This document shows positions 7,199 to 16,844 of a stretch of DNA of 64,000 nucleotides, in pieces. The notes under the pieces were generated by a model. It made no database searches, was not told the DNA's origin, and saw nothing but the letters and a program-made list of their open reading frames with translations. Location: the NCBI RefSeq assembly GCF_000787715.1, contig NZ_BBPI01000035.1:62001-126000 (forward strand). Reading direction: 5' to 3'. The position numbers and the translations under genes are program-made. This DNA is from Sphingomonas parapaucimobilis NBRC 15100 (GTDB taxonomy: Bacteria; Pseudomonadota; Alphaproteobacteria; Sphingomonadales; Sphingomonadaceae). Every line of letters begins with the position of its first letter. Within the stretch, counting starts at the first letter, position 1.

Positions 7199-9419
7199 GG
7201 CGCTTGATCGGTTCGACCGACTTGGCGACGGGCACCGCGATGCGCGGGTCCTCGATATTGCCGGGCATCGGTGCGTGCGGGATCGGCGGCGCGGCGTTCA
7301 TATAGTCGCGGACCAGTTCGTCGATCGACGGCTCGACGCCGGGCTGGGCATAGCCCTGGAGCTGGCGGAGATAGCCGTAGCGCTGTTCGGTGACGCGGCG
7401 GCTGTCCTCGGGCGTGCGCAGGATGGTCGGGCGGATGAAGACCATCAGGTTCGTCTTCGACCGACTGCGCGCCTTGGACCGGAACAGCGCGCCCAGGCCC
7501 GGAATGTCGCCGAGCAACGGGATCTTCTCGATCGTGCGCCGCTCATTATCGTCGAGCAGGCCGCCGATGACGGTGATCTGGCCGTCGTCGGGGGTGAACA
7601 CATTCTCGAACGCGCGCTTGTTGAGGATCAGCTCGCTATTGTTGCTCGACACCGGCCCGGCGATCGAACTGACCTCCAGGCGGACATAGAGTTTCAGCGA
7701 GCCGCCCGCATTGACCTGCGGCTTCACGTCCAGCTGGATGCCGACATTCTGGCGCTGCACGGTGCGGAAGGCATTGTCGAAATTGGGCGACAGTGCCTGG
7801 CCGGTCGTGATCGGGATTTCCTGGCCGACGAGACTGTGCGCCTGCTGGTTGTCCAGCGTGATGATGTGCGGGACCTGGAGCAGGTTGGAGGTGGTGTCGC
7901 TCTTCACCGCGTTGATGATCGCGCCGAACACCGTGTCGCCGATCTGCCCGCCCCAGCCCGCAAAGCCGCCGGTGGTGCCCAAGATCGACTGCACCGCCGA
8001 CTGGGTCAGTTGGCTATAGGCCTGGTTGGGGACGTTGGTCGTCGTGCGGGTGCCGTCGGGCGCGACCACGGTGGTCGAGGTGCCGCCAATGGTCTGCGCG
8101 CCGACCGCACCCGCGATCTGCAGGATGTTGGGCGCGGTGTTGCCATAGGTCGACGCGGCGAAGGCCCCGCCCGAGAGACTCCCGAGCAGGAACTGCGCGC
8201 CCAGCCGCCGCGCGGTCTGGTCGGAGACTTCGGCGACGATCGCCTCGATCAACACCTGTTCCCGGCGCACGTCGAGCTGGCGGATGACTTCGCCGATCTG
8301 GCGCTGGATATCGGCGGGCCCGGCGATGACGATGGCGTTCGCGCCGGTGAAGCGGGTGACGACCGCCGCCGTCCGCCCCCCTTGGGTGCTGATCGCGGGT
8401 TGCTGGCCGGTCTGGCCGCCCGCGCCGGGGGCGCTGGTCGCCTGGGGCTGTGCGACGGGCTGGATACGCTGGGCGATCGAGGTGCCTGCCGCCGAACCGG
8501 CCTGATTGTTGGTCTGGGTGAAGCTGCCGCGCGACAGGGTGGTTTCCTGCACCGGATCGGGTTGCTGCCCGACCAGTTGCTGGAGCACGGGCAGAAGCTG
8601 CTCGGCATCGGCGTTTTCGAGGAAGACGACGCGGATCTCGGTGCCGCTCTTGGCCTTGTTGTCCAGGTCGATGGCGATCTGGGCGAAGCGCGAGACGCTC
8701 GACGGATCACCGCGCAGCGCGATCGAGTTGGAACTGTCGATGGCGACCACCGACACGCCGGTGCCACCGGGGGCCGCCCCGCCACCCTGCCCGGCTCCAC
8801 CGCTGCCGCCGCCCGCCAGCGTCTGGAGCGCGGTCGCGATCTCGCGCGCGCCCGCATTGCGGAGAGCGATGACGCGGGTGGAGGCATTGTCGGCGTCGAT
8901 CCGGCGGACGACCTCGCGAATACGGCGGATATTGTCGGCGAAATCGACCACGACCAGGCTGTTGCCCGCCCGATTGGCAGTCACCGATCCTTGCGCGCTG
9001 ACCAGCGGGCGCACCGTCTCCAGCGCGCTCGGCGCGTCGATCGCGCGCAGGCGGATGATCTCGGTGACGTAGGAATTGCGGTTCGCGCCCGCCGACCCGA
9101 TCCGGCTGGGCTGCGACGCGGCGTTGTCGACCGGCTGCACCCGGAACGCCCCGCCCGAGGTCGGCACCGCGACCAGCCCGTTGGAGCGCAGGGTGGACAG
9201 GAAAATCTCGAAATATTCGGACCGCGACAGCGGCCGGTCGGTCACGACCGTCACCTTGCCGTTGACCCGGCTGTCGATGATAAAGGTCCGCCCCGTCACC
9301 TTGGCGGCGTCGGCGATGAAGGCGCGGATATCGGCATCGCGGACGTTGAGCGTGGTCTGGGCGTGTGCGCCTGCGGCCAATGCCAGCGCCAGGACCGAAC
9401 CGAGGATGAGCTTCTTCAT
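7191..9419 (-). CDS. gspD: Type II secretion secretin GspD
   Basis: Encodes 742 residues. GspD is the outer-membrane multimeric channel. A signal peptide (MKKLILGSVLALALAAGAHA) is followed by the N0 domain (LNVRDADIRAFIADAAKVTG), three N1-N3 repeats separated by a Gly/Gln/Ser-rich insert (about residues 200-340), and the secretin core (about 390-650) with the VPHIITLDNQQAHSLVG stretch. Length is slightly above the usual 650-700, explained by the low-complexity N3 insert. The start overlaps the gspC stop (ATGA). No dedicated pilotin gene is visible. Confidence 0.95.
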   Translation of the reverse strand: MKKLILGSVLALALAAGAHAQTTLNVRDADIRAFIADAAKVTGRTFIIDSRVNGKVTVVTDRPLSRSEYFEIFLSTLRSNGLVAVPTSGGAFRVQPVDNAASQPSRIGSAGANRNSYVTEIIRLRAIDAPSALETVRPLVSAQGSVTANRAGNSLVVVDFADNIRRIREVVRRIDADNASTRVIALRNAGAREIATALQTLAGGGSGGAGQGGGAAPGGTGVSVVAIDSSNSIALRGDPSSVSRFAQIAIDLDNKAKSGTEIRVVFLENADAEQLLPVLQQLVGQQPDPVQETTLSRGSFTQTNNQAGSAAGTSIAQRIQPVAQPQATSAPGAGGQTGQQPAISTQGGRTAAVVTRFTGANAIVIAGPADIQRQIGEVIRQLDVRREQVLIEAIVAEVSDQTARRLGAQFLLGSLSGGAFAASTYGNTAPNILQIAGAVGAQTIGGTSTTVVAPDGTRTTTNVPNQAYSQLTQSAVQSILGTTGGFAGWGGQIGDTVFGAIINAVKSDTTSNLLQVPHIITLDNQQAHSLVGQEIPITTGQALSPNFDNAFRTVQRQNVGIQLDVKPQVNAGGSLKLYVRLEVSSIAGPVSSNNSELILNKRAFENVFTPDDGQITVIGGLLDDNERRTIEKIPLLGDIPGLGALFRSKARSRSKTNLMVFIRPTILRTPEDSRRVTEQRYGYLRQLQGYAQPGVEPSIDELVRDYMNAAPPIPHAPMPGNIEDPRIAVPVAKSVEPIKRRD

Positions 9420-10258
9420 GGCCGTGGTGCCGCAATCTGAAGGGAGAGCGGCAGCGTTTGATCGCCCCGCTCGACCGTGATGGAAAGAGAACCGCCCTGT
9501 GCGAAGTCCGCCGCCAGACGGTCAAGATCGCCCGGCCCCGTCACCGGACGCCCGCCGAGCGCGGTGACGATATCGCCCTCGCGAAGCCCCGCCGCGCGGA
9601 ACGCCGCGCCCGAGCCCTGCGACCGGACGACCAGGCCCGACACCCGCCCGCCGTCGAGCCGTGGGATAAAGCCGATATCGCTGCGCAACTGCGCGATCGC
9701 CACGCCGCCCGCCGGGGGAACCGATCCGGGCGCTTGCACGGACGGCGCACCGAGAGCGGATGCTCCGGCGGCGGCGGGCGGCGCATCGGACTGGTCGAGA
9801 TACAGATCCTCGGTCGCGCCGCCGCGATCGATGGTGATATGGTCGAAGGCGACGGCCTTCAGCGTGACCCCGGGCTGGATCTCCTCGCCGACCGACACCG
9901 AGCGCTGCACCCCGTCCGGCCCGGCCAGGATCGCCGAGCCGCGCCCCGATGCCTCGTCCAGCCGGGTGCCGAACAGCGTCAGTTGCAGCGTGGTGACGGC
10001 GGCGGGGGCGGCCTGCTGCCCCTGCAAGCGGAAGAACGGATCGAATCCCTCCAATATGGCCGATGCCGACCCGGCAATGGCAGGCGCCAGCGGCCGCCAC
10101 TCGCCCAGCGGCGAGACGGGCGTGACGATCACCCATAGCAGCCGCGCGCCCTGAACGGCGAGGACCGCCATCAGCGCCAGTTCGGCCACCGAATAGACAT
10201 TCACGACCGGCAGGCGTCGCAACCAGCGACGTCCGCGCGCGTCGAGCCTCAACCGCAT
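9416..10258 (-). CDS. gspC: Type II secretion coupling protein GspC
   Basis: I start it at the ATG 10258-10256 (MRLRLDARGRRWL), preceded by GGGGTGGG, giving 280 residues; an upstream in-frame ATG at 10318 adds 20 poorly typical residues. GspC links the inner-membrane platform to the secretin and helps select substrates. There is a short cytoplasmic basic end, one membrane helix (about residues 20-42), a homology region (about 75-160) and a C-terminal PDZ-type domain (about 195-278, with GLREGDIVTALGGRPV). It is the first gene of the operon; the gap upstream holds a repeat and the receptor gene's terminator. Confidence 0.9.
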   Translation of the reverse strand: MRLRLDARGRRWLRRLPVVNVYSVAELALMAVLAVQGARLLWVIVTPVSPLGEWRPLAPAIAGSASAILEGFDPFFRLQGQQAAPAAVTTLQLTLFGTRLDEASGRGSAILAGPDGVQRSVSVGEEIQPGVTLKAVAFDHITIDRGGATEDLYLDQSDAPPAAAGASALGAPSVQAPGSVPPAGGVAIAQLRSDIGFIPRLDGGRVSGLVVRSQGSGAAFRAAGLREGDIVTALGGRPVTGPGDLDRLAADFAQGGSLSITVERGDQTLPLSLQIAAPRP

Positions 10259-10406
10259 GAAACCCACCCCGTACGCATTTTCGGGCTCTAGGCATGGCAT
10301 GTTACAGCACGGCGTCAAAGCCCTGAAACATGTTGGTCATATCCGTTTCACGGGAACCGCCGGATACGAACCCGATCCTGCGTGGATTATGGGCAGGCGT
10401 CATCCC

Positions 10407-10498
10407 GTGGGCTTCGACTTCGCTCAGCCTGAACGGCTGTCGGTATAAGACCCCCAATTCCCCCACCACCGTTCAGGCTGAGCGAAGTCGAAGCCCAC
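10407..10498. repeat. Inverted repeat of the CTTCGACTTCGCTCA family upstream of gspC
   Basis: Arms 10407-10435 and 10469-10498 are nearly perfect inverted copies (GTGGGCTTCGACTTCGCTCA and its complement), with a 33-base centre. It lies between gspC and the TonB-receptor terminator. The rest of 10259-10523 shows no gene. Confidence 0.88.
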
Positions 10499-10512
10499 GC
10501 CCCACCCGCACC

Positions 10513-10555
10513 AAAAACGAAAAGGCCGCCACCCGGACACTCCCGGATGACGGCC
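10513..10555 (-). terminator. Rho-independent terminator of the TonB-receptor gene
   Basis: On the minus strand, GGCCGTCATCCGG pairs with CCGGGTGGCGGCC (10524-10555), followed by TTTTCGTTTTT. It begins about 20 bases after the receptor stop codon and separates that transcript from the gsp operon. Confidence 0.8.
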
Positions 10556-10573
10556 CCCTGCATACCCCAAAAA

Positions 10574-13402
10574 TCAGAAGGTCGTGCTGATCCCCAGCGA
10601 GAACACACGACCCAGATTATACCGGTTCAAATACACGAACCGGCCATTACCGAAATCCTGCCGCTCATTGTAGCGCGTGCGGGTCAGGTTGCGGGCCTCG
10701 GCCTTCAGTTCGAACTTGCCGCCCATCAACTCGAAGCCCTGGCGCGCCACGAGGTCGAGGCGGATGCCGGGCACTTCGACGATGTCGGGCTGGAAACCCG
10801 TACCCGACAGGTTGGACGGGCCGCGATTGGTCACGCGGTTGCTGGCATAGTTGAACAGCAAGGTGATCTGCGACAGCGCGGCGGTGTCCTCCACGCCCAG
10901 TTGCAGGTTGACCAGATGGTCCGACTGGCCGGTCAGCGACGCGCCGTCGCGGAACAGCAGCCGCGCCGGGCCGAAGCCCGAGGCGCAGCCCGCCAGCCCC
11001 GGCGAGCCCTGCGCCGCCGCCGGGTTGGGCACGCAGGACGCGTCCGCGTTGATCTTCGACTTGGTGTAGGTGTAGTTCGCGATCGCGACGAGGCGGCGCG
11101 TGGCGAAGAAGTCGCCGCCGATCCCGGCCAGCGGCACATATTTCTGCAGCTCGACTTCCGCGCCGTACAGGGTCGCCGAAGGCAGATAGGTAAAGCCCGT
11201 CTGCAACCGATCGTCCGCGCCGGTATAGAAACCGACCTGCTCGATCGGATTCTTGATCCGCTTGTAGAAGCCCGCCAGCGTGAAGCGCTGGTCGCGCGCG
11301 TAGAACCATTCGTAGCGCGCTTCGAGGTTCCACAACTCGCTGTCGCGCAGGTTCGGATTACCGAAGAACAGGCGATCCGAGTCCGGGTCGCGGAACTGCT
11401 GCGGCGCCAATTCGCGGAACTGCGGGCGCGAGATGGTCTTGGCGCCGCTCGCGCGCAGCTGCATGTCGGCGGCGAAGTTCCAGGTCAGTGTGCCCGCGGG
11501 GAGGAAGTAATCATTCTTCAGCCGCGTCGTGGCGCTCTGCACCGGCGTCACCGTCTCGACCGCCGTCTCGTAGCGGACACCCGCCACCGCGCGCAGGCCG
11601 TTGGCGACCTCCGCCTCGGCCTGGACGTAACCGGCATGGACGTTCAGCCTGGCATCATAGGCATAGGCACCGGCTTGCGTCGAGAATTGCAGCTGGAGCG
11701 TACACGCCCCCTGCCCGCGCAACGGACAGGCATTGTTGATGACGTCCGGGCTCAACAGGTAATCGGGGCGGTACAGATTATACGGGAAGCCCGGCGCAGT
11801 GCCCGCCCCGTCGCTGGTCTGGTAGTTGAACTGGATACGGCTCGAATAGCGGTCGGTGCCCTGGTAGAAATAGCCGGTGCTCAGCGTGATCGGACGATCG
11901 CCGTCGATCTTGTAGGAAAGGTCCGCCTGGCCGGTCCACAGATTCTCGTTCAGTTCCGAGAAGATGATCGAGGCGAAGGGCGTGAAGCGCTGCGTCACCT
12001 GATAGGCGCCGTTGCACTGGAAACCGCCCGCCCCGTTCGCGCCGTCATAGCTGATGGGCAGGCCGGTGGTCGTGCGGCCCGAGCAGAGATAGTCGAACTG
12101 GCGCTCATAGGGCGCATTGCGCTTCGAATTGGCGAAGGCACCGCGCGCATCGAACTTCAACGCGTCGGTCAGCTTGAACTCGCCGACCAGCTGGCTTTCG
12201 ATCAGCTGGCGCTCGAACCAGTTGGTGTTCTGCTGGAAGCGAAGCCCGCTGGCATTGTTGTAGACCTCCGCCGCCGAGCCGCGCGCCTGCTTCAGCGTGT
12301 CGTGAATATAGACGTTGGTCCAGCGCACCGTATTGTCACCGAACTCATAGCCCAGGCCGACCAGCGCGTTGGCGACGATGCGGTTGTCGGTCAGCAGCGT
12401 GCGGAAATCGTTGCGGATCGTGCCGTCCGCCGACACCGAGTCCTGCTGGATTGCCGAGCGGGTGCGGAAGGTGTTGGAGAGCGACAGCGACGAGATCACG
12501 CCCAGACGGTCGCTGCCGATGTCGAACACCGACCCCGCCGACAGCTCGCCCGACAGATTGGCGGGCAACTGGTTGTTGCGCTGAAGCAGGGTGGTCGAGG
12601 CGTTGGACAGACCCAGCACCTGCGACGCGGGGACGATGCCCGAGCCACGGCCCGCCTGCACGTCGCGCACGAACTGCGGAACGCCGCGCGTGCCGTCGTC
12701 ATAGCCCAGCCAGTCGGCATCGCCGCCCGCATAGGTATAGCCCAGCTCGCTGGTCGTCGCATCGTCGGCCGCGACGGTGAAGCCGCCCGAGATGAAGTTC
12801 TTCGCCGGGATCGCCTTGGTCGTCAGGTTGATGACGCCGCCGCCGAACTCGCCGGGATAGTTGACCGAATAGGTCTTCTGGACCAGCGCCGAACCGACGA
12901 TGGTGGTCGGAAAGATGTCGAGCGGGACCGAACGGCGCAGCGGCTCAGGGCTGGGCAGCGGCGAGCCGTTGAGCAGCGACGAGGAGTAACGGTCGCCCAG
13001 ACCCCGGACATAGACGAAGCCGCCACCTACGACCGACAGGCCAGTAACGCGGGTCAGCGCGCCCGCGATATCGCCCTCGCCCGTGCGCGCGATGTCGGCG
13101 GCCGACAGGACCGAGACGATTTGCGGCGTGGCGCGGATGGTGTTGGGGATGTTGCGGCCGACCACGACGATCTCGTTGCCCGCCGTGGCATCGACGCCGG
13201 GCGCGGAAATCTCGACCGGCTCGTCCGCCGCCTGACCGTCCTGGCCGGTCGGGGTCTGGCTCTGCGGCGTCGCCTGCCCGTCGGGGCTGGTCGCGGTGGT
13301 GCTGGTCTGCGGCGGCGCCCCCGCCGTCTGCGCGAGCAAGGCAGGCGCGACGAGTTGCGAGGTCAGCAGAAGGAGGGAGGCATAAGCGAGGCGTCGCTGC
13401 AT
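10574..13402 (-). CDS. TonB-dependent outer-membrane receptor
   Basis: The ATG at 13402-13400 starts a clear signal peptide (MQRRLAYASLLLLTSQLVAP, cleaved near ALLAQ), giving 942 residues; the open frame runs upstream without signal character. After a Pro/Gln/Ser/Thr-rich linker comes a TonB box (EIVVVG, about residue 95), a plug domain with the conserved VRGLGDRYSSSLLNGSPLPS stretch, and a 22-strand barrel ending in the C-terminal Phe of outer-membrane proteins. These receptors import ligands with energy from TonB/ExbBD. The ligand cannot be named. It follows the beta-helix lipoprotein gene by 112 bases and precedes gspC, all in one direction, so a shared function with that lipoprotein is plausible. 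Confidence 0.93.
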   Translation of the reverse strand: MQRRLAYASLLLLTSQLVAPALLAQTAGAPPQTSTTATSPDGQATPQSQTPTGQDGQAADEPVEISAPGVDATAGNEIVVVGRNIPNTIRATPQIVSVLSAADIARTGEGDIAGALTRVTGLSVVGGGFVYVRGLGDRYSSSLLNGSPLPSPEPLRRSVPLDIFPTTIVGSALVQKTYSVNYPGEFGGGVINLTTKAIPAKNFISGGFTVAADDATTSELGYTYAGGDADWLGYDDGTRGVPQFVRDVQAGRGSGIVPASQVLGLSNASTTLLQRNNQLPANLSGELSAGSVFDIGSDRLGVISSLSLSNTFRTRSAIQQDSVSADGTIRNDFRTLLTDNRIVANALVGLGYEFGDNTVRWTNVYIHDTLKQARGSAAEVYNNASGLRFQQNTNWFERQLIESQLVGEFKLTDALKFDARGAFANSKRNAPYERQFDYLCSGRTTTGLPISYDGANGAGGFQCNGAYQVTQRFTPFASIIFSELNENLWTGQADLSYKIDGDRPITLSTGYFYQGTDRYSSRIQFNYQTSDGAGTAPGFPYNLYRPDYLLSPDVINNACPLRGQGACTLQLQFSTQAGAYAYDARLNVHAGYVQAEAEVANGLRAVAGVRYETAVETVTPVQSATTRLKNDYFLPAGTLTWNFAADMQLRASGAKTISRPQFRELAPQQFRDPDSDRLFFGNPNLRDSELWNLEARYEWFYARDQRFTLAGFYKRIKNPIEQVGFYTGADDRLQTGFTYLPSATLYGAEVELQKYVPLAGIGGDFFATRRLVAIANYTYTKSKINADASCVPNPAAAQGSPGLAGCASGFGPARLLFRDGASLTGQSDHLVNLQLGVEDTAALSQITLLFNYASNRVTNRGPSNLSGTGFQPDIVEVPGIRLDLVARQGFELMGGKFELKAEARNLTRTRYNERQDFGNGRFVYLNRYNLGRVFSLGISTTF

Positions 13403-13439
13403 GGCCGGGTCATCCCGTATGAATATCTTATGGAGGAAA

Positions 13440-13468
13440 GCCGGGGCGGCGATGTTCGCCACCCCGGC
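13440..13468 (-). promoter_or_regulatory. Stem-loop between the lipoprotein and receptor genes
   Basis: GCCGGGGTGGCG pairs with CGCCGCCCCGGC across a short loop, 38 bases ahead of the receptor start. The following bases (TTTCC) are weakly T-rich, so it could be a leaky terminator or a mRNA-stabilising hairpin between two genes of one operon. Confidence 0.45.
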
Positions 13469-13514
13469 CTGCCGAGAGCGTCCGAACGGTGCCGGACGCA
13501 TGGTCAGCGGGGCC

Positions 13515-15143
13515 TTAGCGGCCGTTGCAGCTGAAATAGACCGAGGTGAAGACCGGCGGCCCGACATCCTGCAGCGAGGAGTCGGCGGCGCGGATCGTGG
13601 TGCGGCCCGAACCCAAACCCTCGCCCGCGATCAGGTTGATACAGGCGACATTCGACGGCGCCTTCACGATGCCGTTGATGAAGGTCATGTCGGCACCGCC
13701 GCGCAGACGGATCGCGGCGGGCGCGAGCGCGGTCTGGACGAAGGTGAAGTTGGCGTAACGACCGAAGGTGCGCGGCAGCAAATCCTCGGCATTGTTCGAG
13801 TCGATCTCGGTCGAGAAGCTGTCGGCGGTCGCGCCGATGGTCCGCTGCGCCGCGACCAGGAACTGCATGAAACCGCGATAGCCATTGTCGATGTCGAAGC
13901 CGTCATCGTCCGCGCCGGTGATCGCGATGTACTTCAGGTTCGACGTGCCGCCGAAAATCTCGATGCCGTCATCGGCCGAGTTGTGGCTCTGGATATGATC
14001 CAGGACCGTGCCCGAACCGGTGCCGCCCAGGGTCAGGCCCTGCAGCTCGTTGCCGTCCGAAATGGCGATGCCCGAATAGCGGATCTGGACATAGGACATC
14101 TGGCCCGACGAGTCGGTCTGGTTCGCACCGCCATAGAAGCGCCCCGTCACGCCCTCGATCGCCAGCTGGCAGGTGGTCGACGAACCGGCGGCGTTGTTCG
14201 GGCCGGTGCCGGTGGCGCAGACGGCGGTCGGCGCGCGGCCGAGCAGGATGATGCCGCCCCACTGGCCCTGGCTGGCGTCGGACACGCCGTTGTTCGCCAG
14301 ATTCTGCTGTGAGGTGAAGACGATCGGGGCATCGCGGGTGCCGACCGCCGAAATCTTCGAGCCGCGATTGACGAGCAGCAGGTCGTTGGTCGCCTCCGAC
14401 GAGTCCGCCGCGACCACGACGCCCGGCGCGATGGTCAGCGTGACGCCGGTGCCGCCGGTCGAACCCAGATCGGTGCCGACTTCGGTCTGGCCGCGCAGGC
14501 GGTACACGACACCGGCGATCTTCGGCAGCGTCAGGTCGGCGGTGATGGTCTGCGGCAGGCGGCAATAGCGCAGCGTCGGCGAGGACGAGCTGTTGGTGCC
14601 GTCATCGGTGGTGCCGGTCGGGCAGACCGAGGTCGCGGCGGCATAGGTGCCGATCGACGGAACCGCGGTGCAGCGCGCCCCCGAGCCGCCGAATTCGGCT
14701 GAGGTCGAGTTGCAGGTCCAGCCCTGGAAGGCGGTGTCCGACGGGCCGTTCAGCGCGCCGACATAGTTGGTCGAGGTGTAGAAGCTGTTCAGCGTCGACG
14801 GATCGGTCGCGGTCACCAGCGAGGTGCTGCTGGTCGGATAGATGCCGTTCAGCGCGCCGCCGGTGCCGTTGACGTTGTTGTTCGTGCCTGCATTGACGAT
14901 CGCCAGCTGCTCGTCGGCGGTGATCGTCACGTCGTTGACCTTGGTCACGGCGGCGAACTGCGCGGCGGTGATGTTGGCGGTCGGCGTCGCCGTGGGCGAC
15001 GGGGCCGGGGTCGGCTGGGGCTGTACGATCACGACGTTGCCCGCCCCCGGAGAGGCGACGCTGTCGGCGCCACCGCATGCGGAAAGGGCGGCACAGGCCG
15101 AGCTGGTCATGAGAATGAGGCCGAAGCGCTTGAAGCTGCCCAT
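13515..15143 (-). CDS. Exported beta-helix lipoprotein, partner of a TonB receptor
   Basis: Encodes 542 residues. The start MGSFKRFGLILMTSSACAAL leads to a lipobox with Cys23 (LSAC|GG), then a Pro/Thr linker (PQPTPAPSPTATPT). From about residue 190 on there are repeating Gly/Asp/Asn-rich segments (TLTIAPGVVV, IEIFGGTSNLKYI, DDDGFDIDNGYRGFMQ) that suggest a right-handed parallel beta helix. I know no characterised function. Its gene lies directly upstream of a TonB receptor and the type II secretion operon on the same strand; surface display through that system is an inference from position only. Four to six cysteines may form disulfides. Confidence 0.72.
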   Translation of the reverse strand: MGSFKRFGLILMTSSACAALSACGGADSVASPGAGNVVIVQPQPTPAPSPTATPTANITAAQFAAVTKVNDVTITADEQLAIVNAGTNNNVNGTGGALNGIYPTSSTSLVTATDPSTLNSFYTSTNYVGALNGPSDTAFQGWTCNSTSAEFGGSGARCTAVPSIGTYAAATSVCPTGTTDDGTNSSSSPTLRYCRLPQTITADLTLPKIAGVVYRLRGQTEVGTDLGSTGGTGVTLTIAPGVVVAADSSEATNDLLLVNRGSKISAVGTRDAPIVFTSQQNLANNGVSDASQGQWGGIILLGRAPTAVCATGTGPNNAAGSSTTCQLAIEGVTGRFYGGANQTDSSGQMSYVQIRYSGIAISDGNELQGLTLGGTGSGTVLDHIQSHNSADDGIEIFGGTSNLKYIAITGADDDGFDIDNGYRGFMQFLVAAQRTIGATADSFSTEIDSNNAEDLLPRTFGRYANFTFVQTALAPAAIRLRGGADMTFINGIVKAPSNVACINLIAGEGLGSGRTTIRAADSSLQDVGPPVFTSVYFSCNGR

Positions 15144-15756
15144 CGCCGAAAAACTCCCGATCTTATCGTTACTAAGCCGGGCGAACGCCGCCCGATGACC
15201 GACTCAAGACAAGTCCCCCTGTCGATCCCTGCCCGGGCGTTAGGCGCGTCTCATGACGCGAAGATGCAGTTTGGGAGAAACTTTCGTGACATATCCAAGT
15301 CATTTCCGTGACATCGGCGCCCATCGGACAGGTCGCCACGGCCCTTCCCGAAGGCTTTATTTTTGTACGGCGCAAAGGAAGGCGCAGCTTTTGTCACCAA
15401 AGCACGTTACTGGGCGTGCGAGGTCGAGCTTCCGCACGTCCTCGGCGCCCCGTTCAGGCACTGTGTCACTACGGAATGAACGGGGCGTCCCTTGGCCCGC
15501 CAATCGAACCCCGTCACTCGAACGTCATGTCGGCGGGGATCTTCGCTTCGGCGCATCCCGTCCTTCCATGCCTACCTGATTATACTGGTCTACGCATGCT
15601 CAGGCGCGACGCGGCGCGTGCGCTCTATGGCCGCAGCTCCCCACGCGAACCCGCCGACGATCGCCAGCGTATCGCACAGCCCGACGCCGAACGTTCTGGG
15701 CTGTCCATGCCGGCCGGGGGAATTTGCCCGGTGCATCCGGGGCGATCGTCAGTAAG
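15144..15756. other. Non-coding stretch upstream of the lipoprotein gene
   Basis: About 610 bases up to tRNA-Ser. It must hold the promoter of the minus-strand lipoprotein gene, but I could not pick a convincing -35/-10 pair. Open frames crossing it have no start signal or family resemblance. No repeats of the families seen elsewhere were noticed. Confidence 0.5.
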
Positions 15757-15846
<90 letters not shown>

Positions 15847-16027
15847 GCGAGGACGTCCGGGCGGTGGGAAACCGCCGGGGCTGATCGATTGGAGGCGCGC
15901 TGTTAGATCAGCTTTTTGCGCATTGCAAGCGCCTAAACTTGTGCGGCGCGACAAAGACATTAAATCATGGGGCATGGACCTGACCGACACCCTCCCCCTC
16001 ACCTCGCGCCTGGACGTGGAGGCTCCG

Positions 16028-16354
16028 ATGATCGCGACCGCGCGGTTCGCGATCGGGGATGTCGTGCGGCATCGCATGTTCGATATTCGCGGCGTCATTT
16101 TCGACGTCGACCCCGTCTTCGCCAATAGCGACGAGTGGTATGACGCCATTCCCGAACAGATCCGCCCGGCCAAGGACCAGCCCTTTTACCACCTGCTCGC
16201 CGAGAATGCCGAATCGAGCTATGTCGCCTATGTCAGCCAGCAGAACCTGCTGCACGACGACAGCGACGAACCGATCGAGCACCCCGCCATTGCGGGCCTG
16301 TTCACCGGCTATGCCGATGGCCGCTATCTGCTGAAGCGCGAACACCGGCATTAA
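16028..16354 (+). CDS. hspQ: Heat-shock protein HspQ (YccV-like, hemimethylated-DNA-binding domain)
   Basis: The ATG at 16028 has TGGAGG five bases upstream and aligns with the start of E. coli HspQ (105 residues); it gives 108 residues. A second in-frame ATG at 15974 would add 18 residues but lacks a good ribosome site. Family hallmarks are FAIGDVVRHRMFDIRGVIFDVDP at the start and FYHLLAENAESSYVAYVSQQNL in the middle. In enterobacteria HspQ delivers or primes substrates for Lon protease and was first noted for binding hemimethylated DNA. It stands alone between a tRNA on the other strand and the rplU promoter. Confidence 0.85.
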   Translation: MIATARFAIGDVVRHRMFDIRGVIFDVDPVFANSDEWYDAIPEQIRPAKDQPFYHLLAENAESSYVAYVSQQNLLHDDSDEPIEHPAIAGLFTGYADGRYLLKREHRH

Positions 16355-16410
16355 GGCCTTTCGGGCATGCGGGCGGGGCCGGTCCAAGGCCCGAAAATGC
16401 GAATCCCCGG

Positions 16411-16439
16411 TTGACAATCCGGCCACCTTTGCCTAGCTG
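16411..16439 (+). promoter_or_regulatory. Candidate vegetative promoter of rplU-rpmA
   Basis: TTGACA (16411-16416), 17 bases, then TAGCTG (16434-16439), about 60 bases ahead of the rplU start. The -35 is a perfect consensus. Confidence 0.55.
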
Positions 16440-16501
16440 GCCGTTCTTTCCCGACGGGCATTCCCGCGCGGGAGCCATGTATTTGGGAAGTGATAACAGC
16501 C

Positions 16502-16801
16502 ATGTTCGCAGTCGTGCGCACGGGCGGCAAGCAGTATCGCGTCGCCGCCGGAGATAAGATCGTCGTCGAAAAGATCGAGGGCGAAGCCGGCGCGTCGGTG
16601 ACGCTGGGTGACGTTCTGCTGGCGGGCGAAGGCTCGGAGCTGAAGGCCGTCGACGGCATCACGGTCGCCGCCGAGATCATCGCTCAGGCGAAGGCCGACA
16701 AGGTCATCGTCTTCAAGAAGCGCCGTCGCCACAACTATCGTCGTCGCAACGGCCACCGTCAGCAGCACACGATCCTGAAGATCGTGTCGGTCGGCGCCTG
16801 A
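16502..16801 (+). CDS. rplU: 50S ribosomal protein L21
   Basis: The ATG at 16502 ([20 protein letters not shown]) gives 99 residues, standard for L21. L21 binds 23S rRNA near the L20 site of the large subunit. The family signature [18 protein letters not shown] lies near the C-terminus. An in-frame ATG at 16490 would add four residues and is less likely. It is followed after 43 bases by rpmA, as in nearly all bacteria, and both appear to share the promoter at 16411. Confidence 0.98.
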   Translation: MFAVVRTGGKQYRVAAGDKIVVEKIEGEAGASVTLGDVLLAGEGSELKAVDGITVAAEIIAQAKADKVIVFKKRRRHNYRRRNGHRQQHTILKIVSVGA

Positions 16802-16844
16802 ATTTCAGCCGCGCCACCCCAACGAAATCCAGGAGTAGTTCGCA

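Noticed and set aside
7044..9440. Long plus-strand open frame opposite gspD (about 800 codons)
   Set aside because: It is the complement of a clear secretin gene; its product is Arg/Asp/Gly-rich low-complexity sequence without family motifs, the usual result of high third-position GC.
10547..13534. 995-codon plus-strand frame opposite the TonB receptor
   Set aside because: The minus strand has signal peptide, TonB box, plug and C-terminal Phe; the plus frame has no motif or ribosome site.
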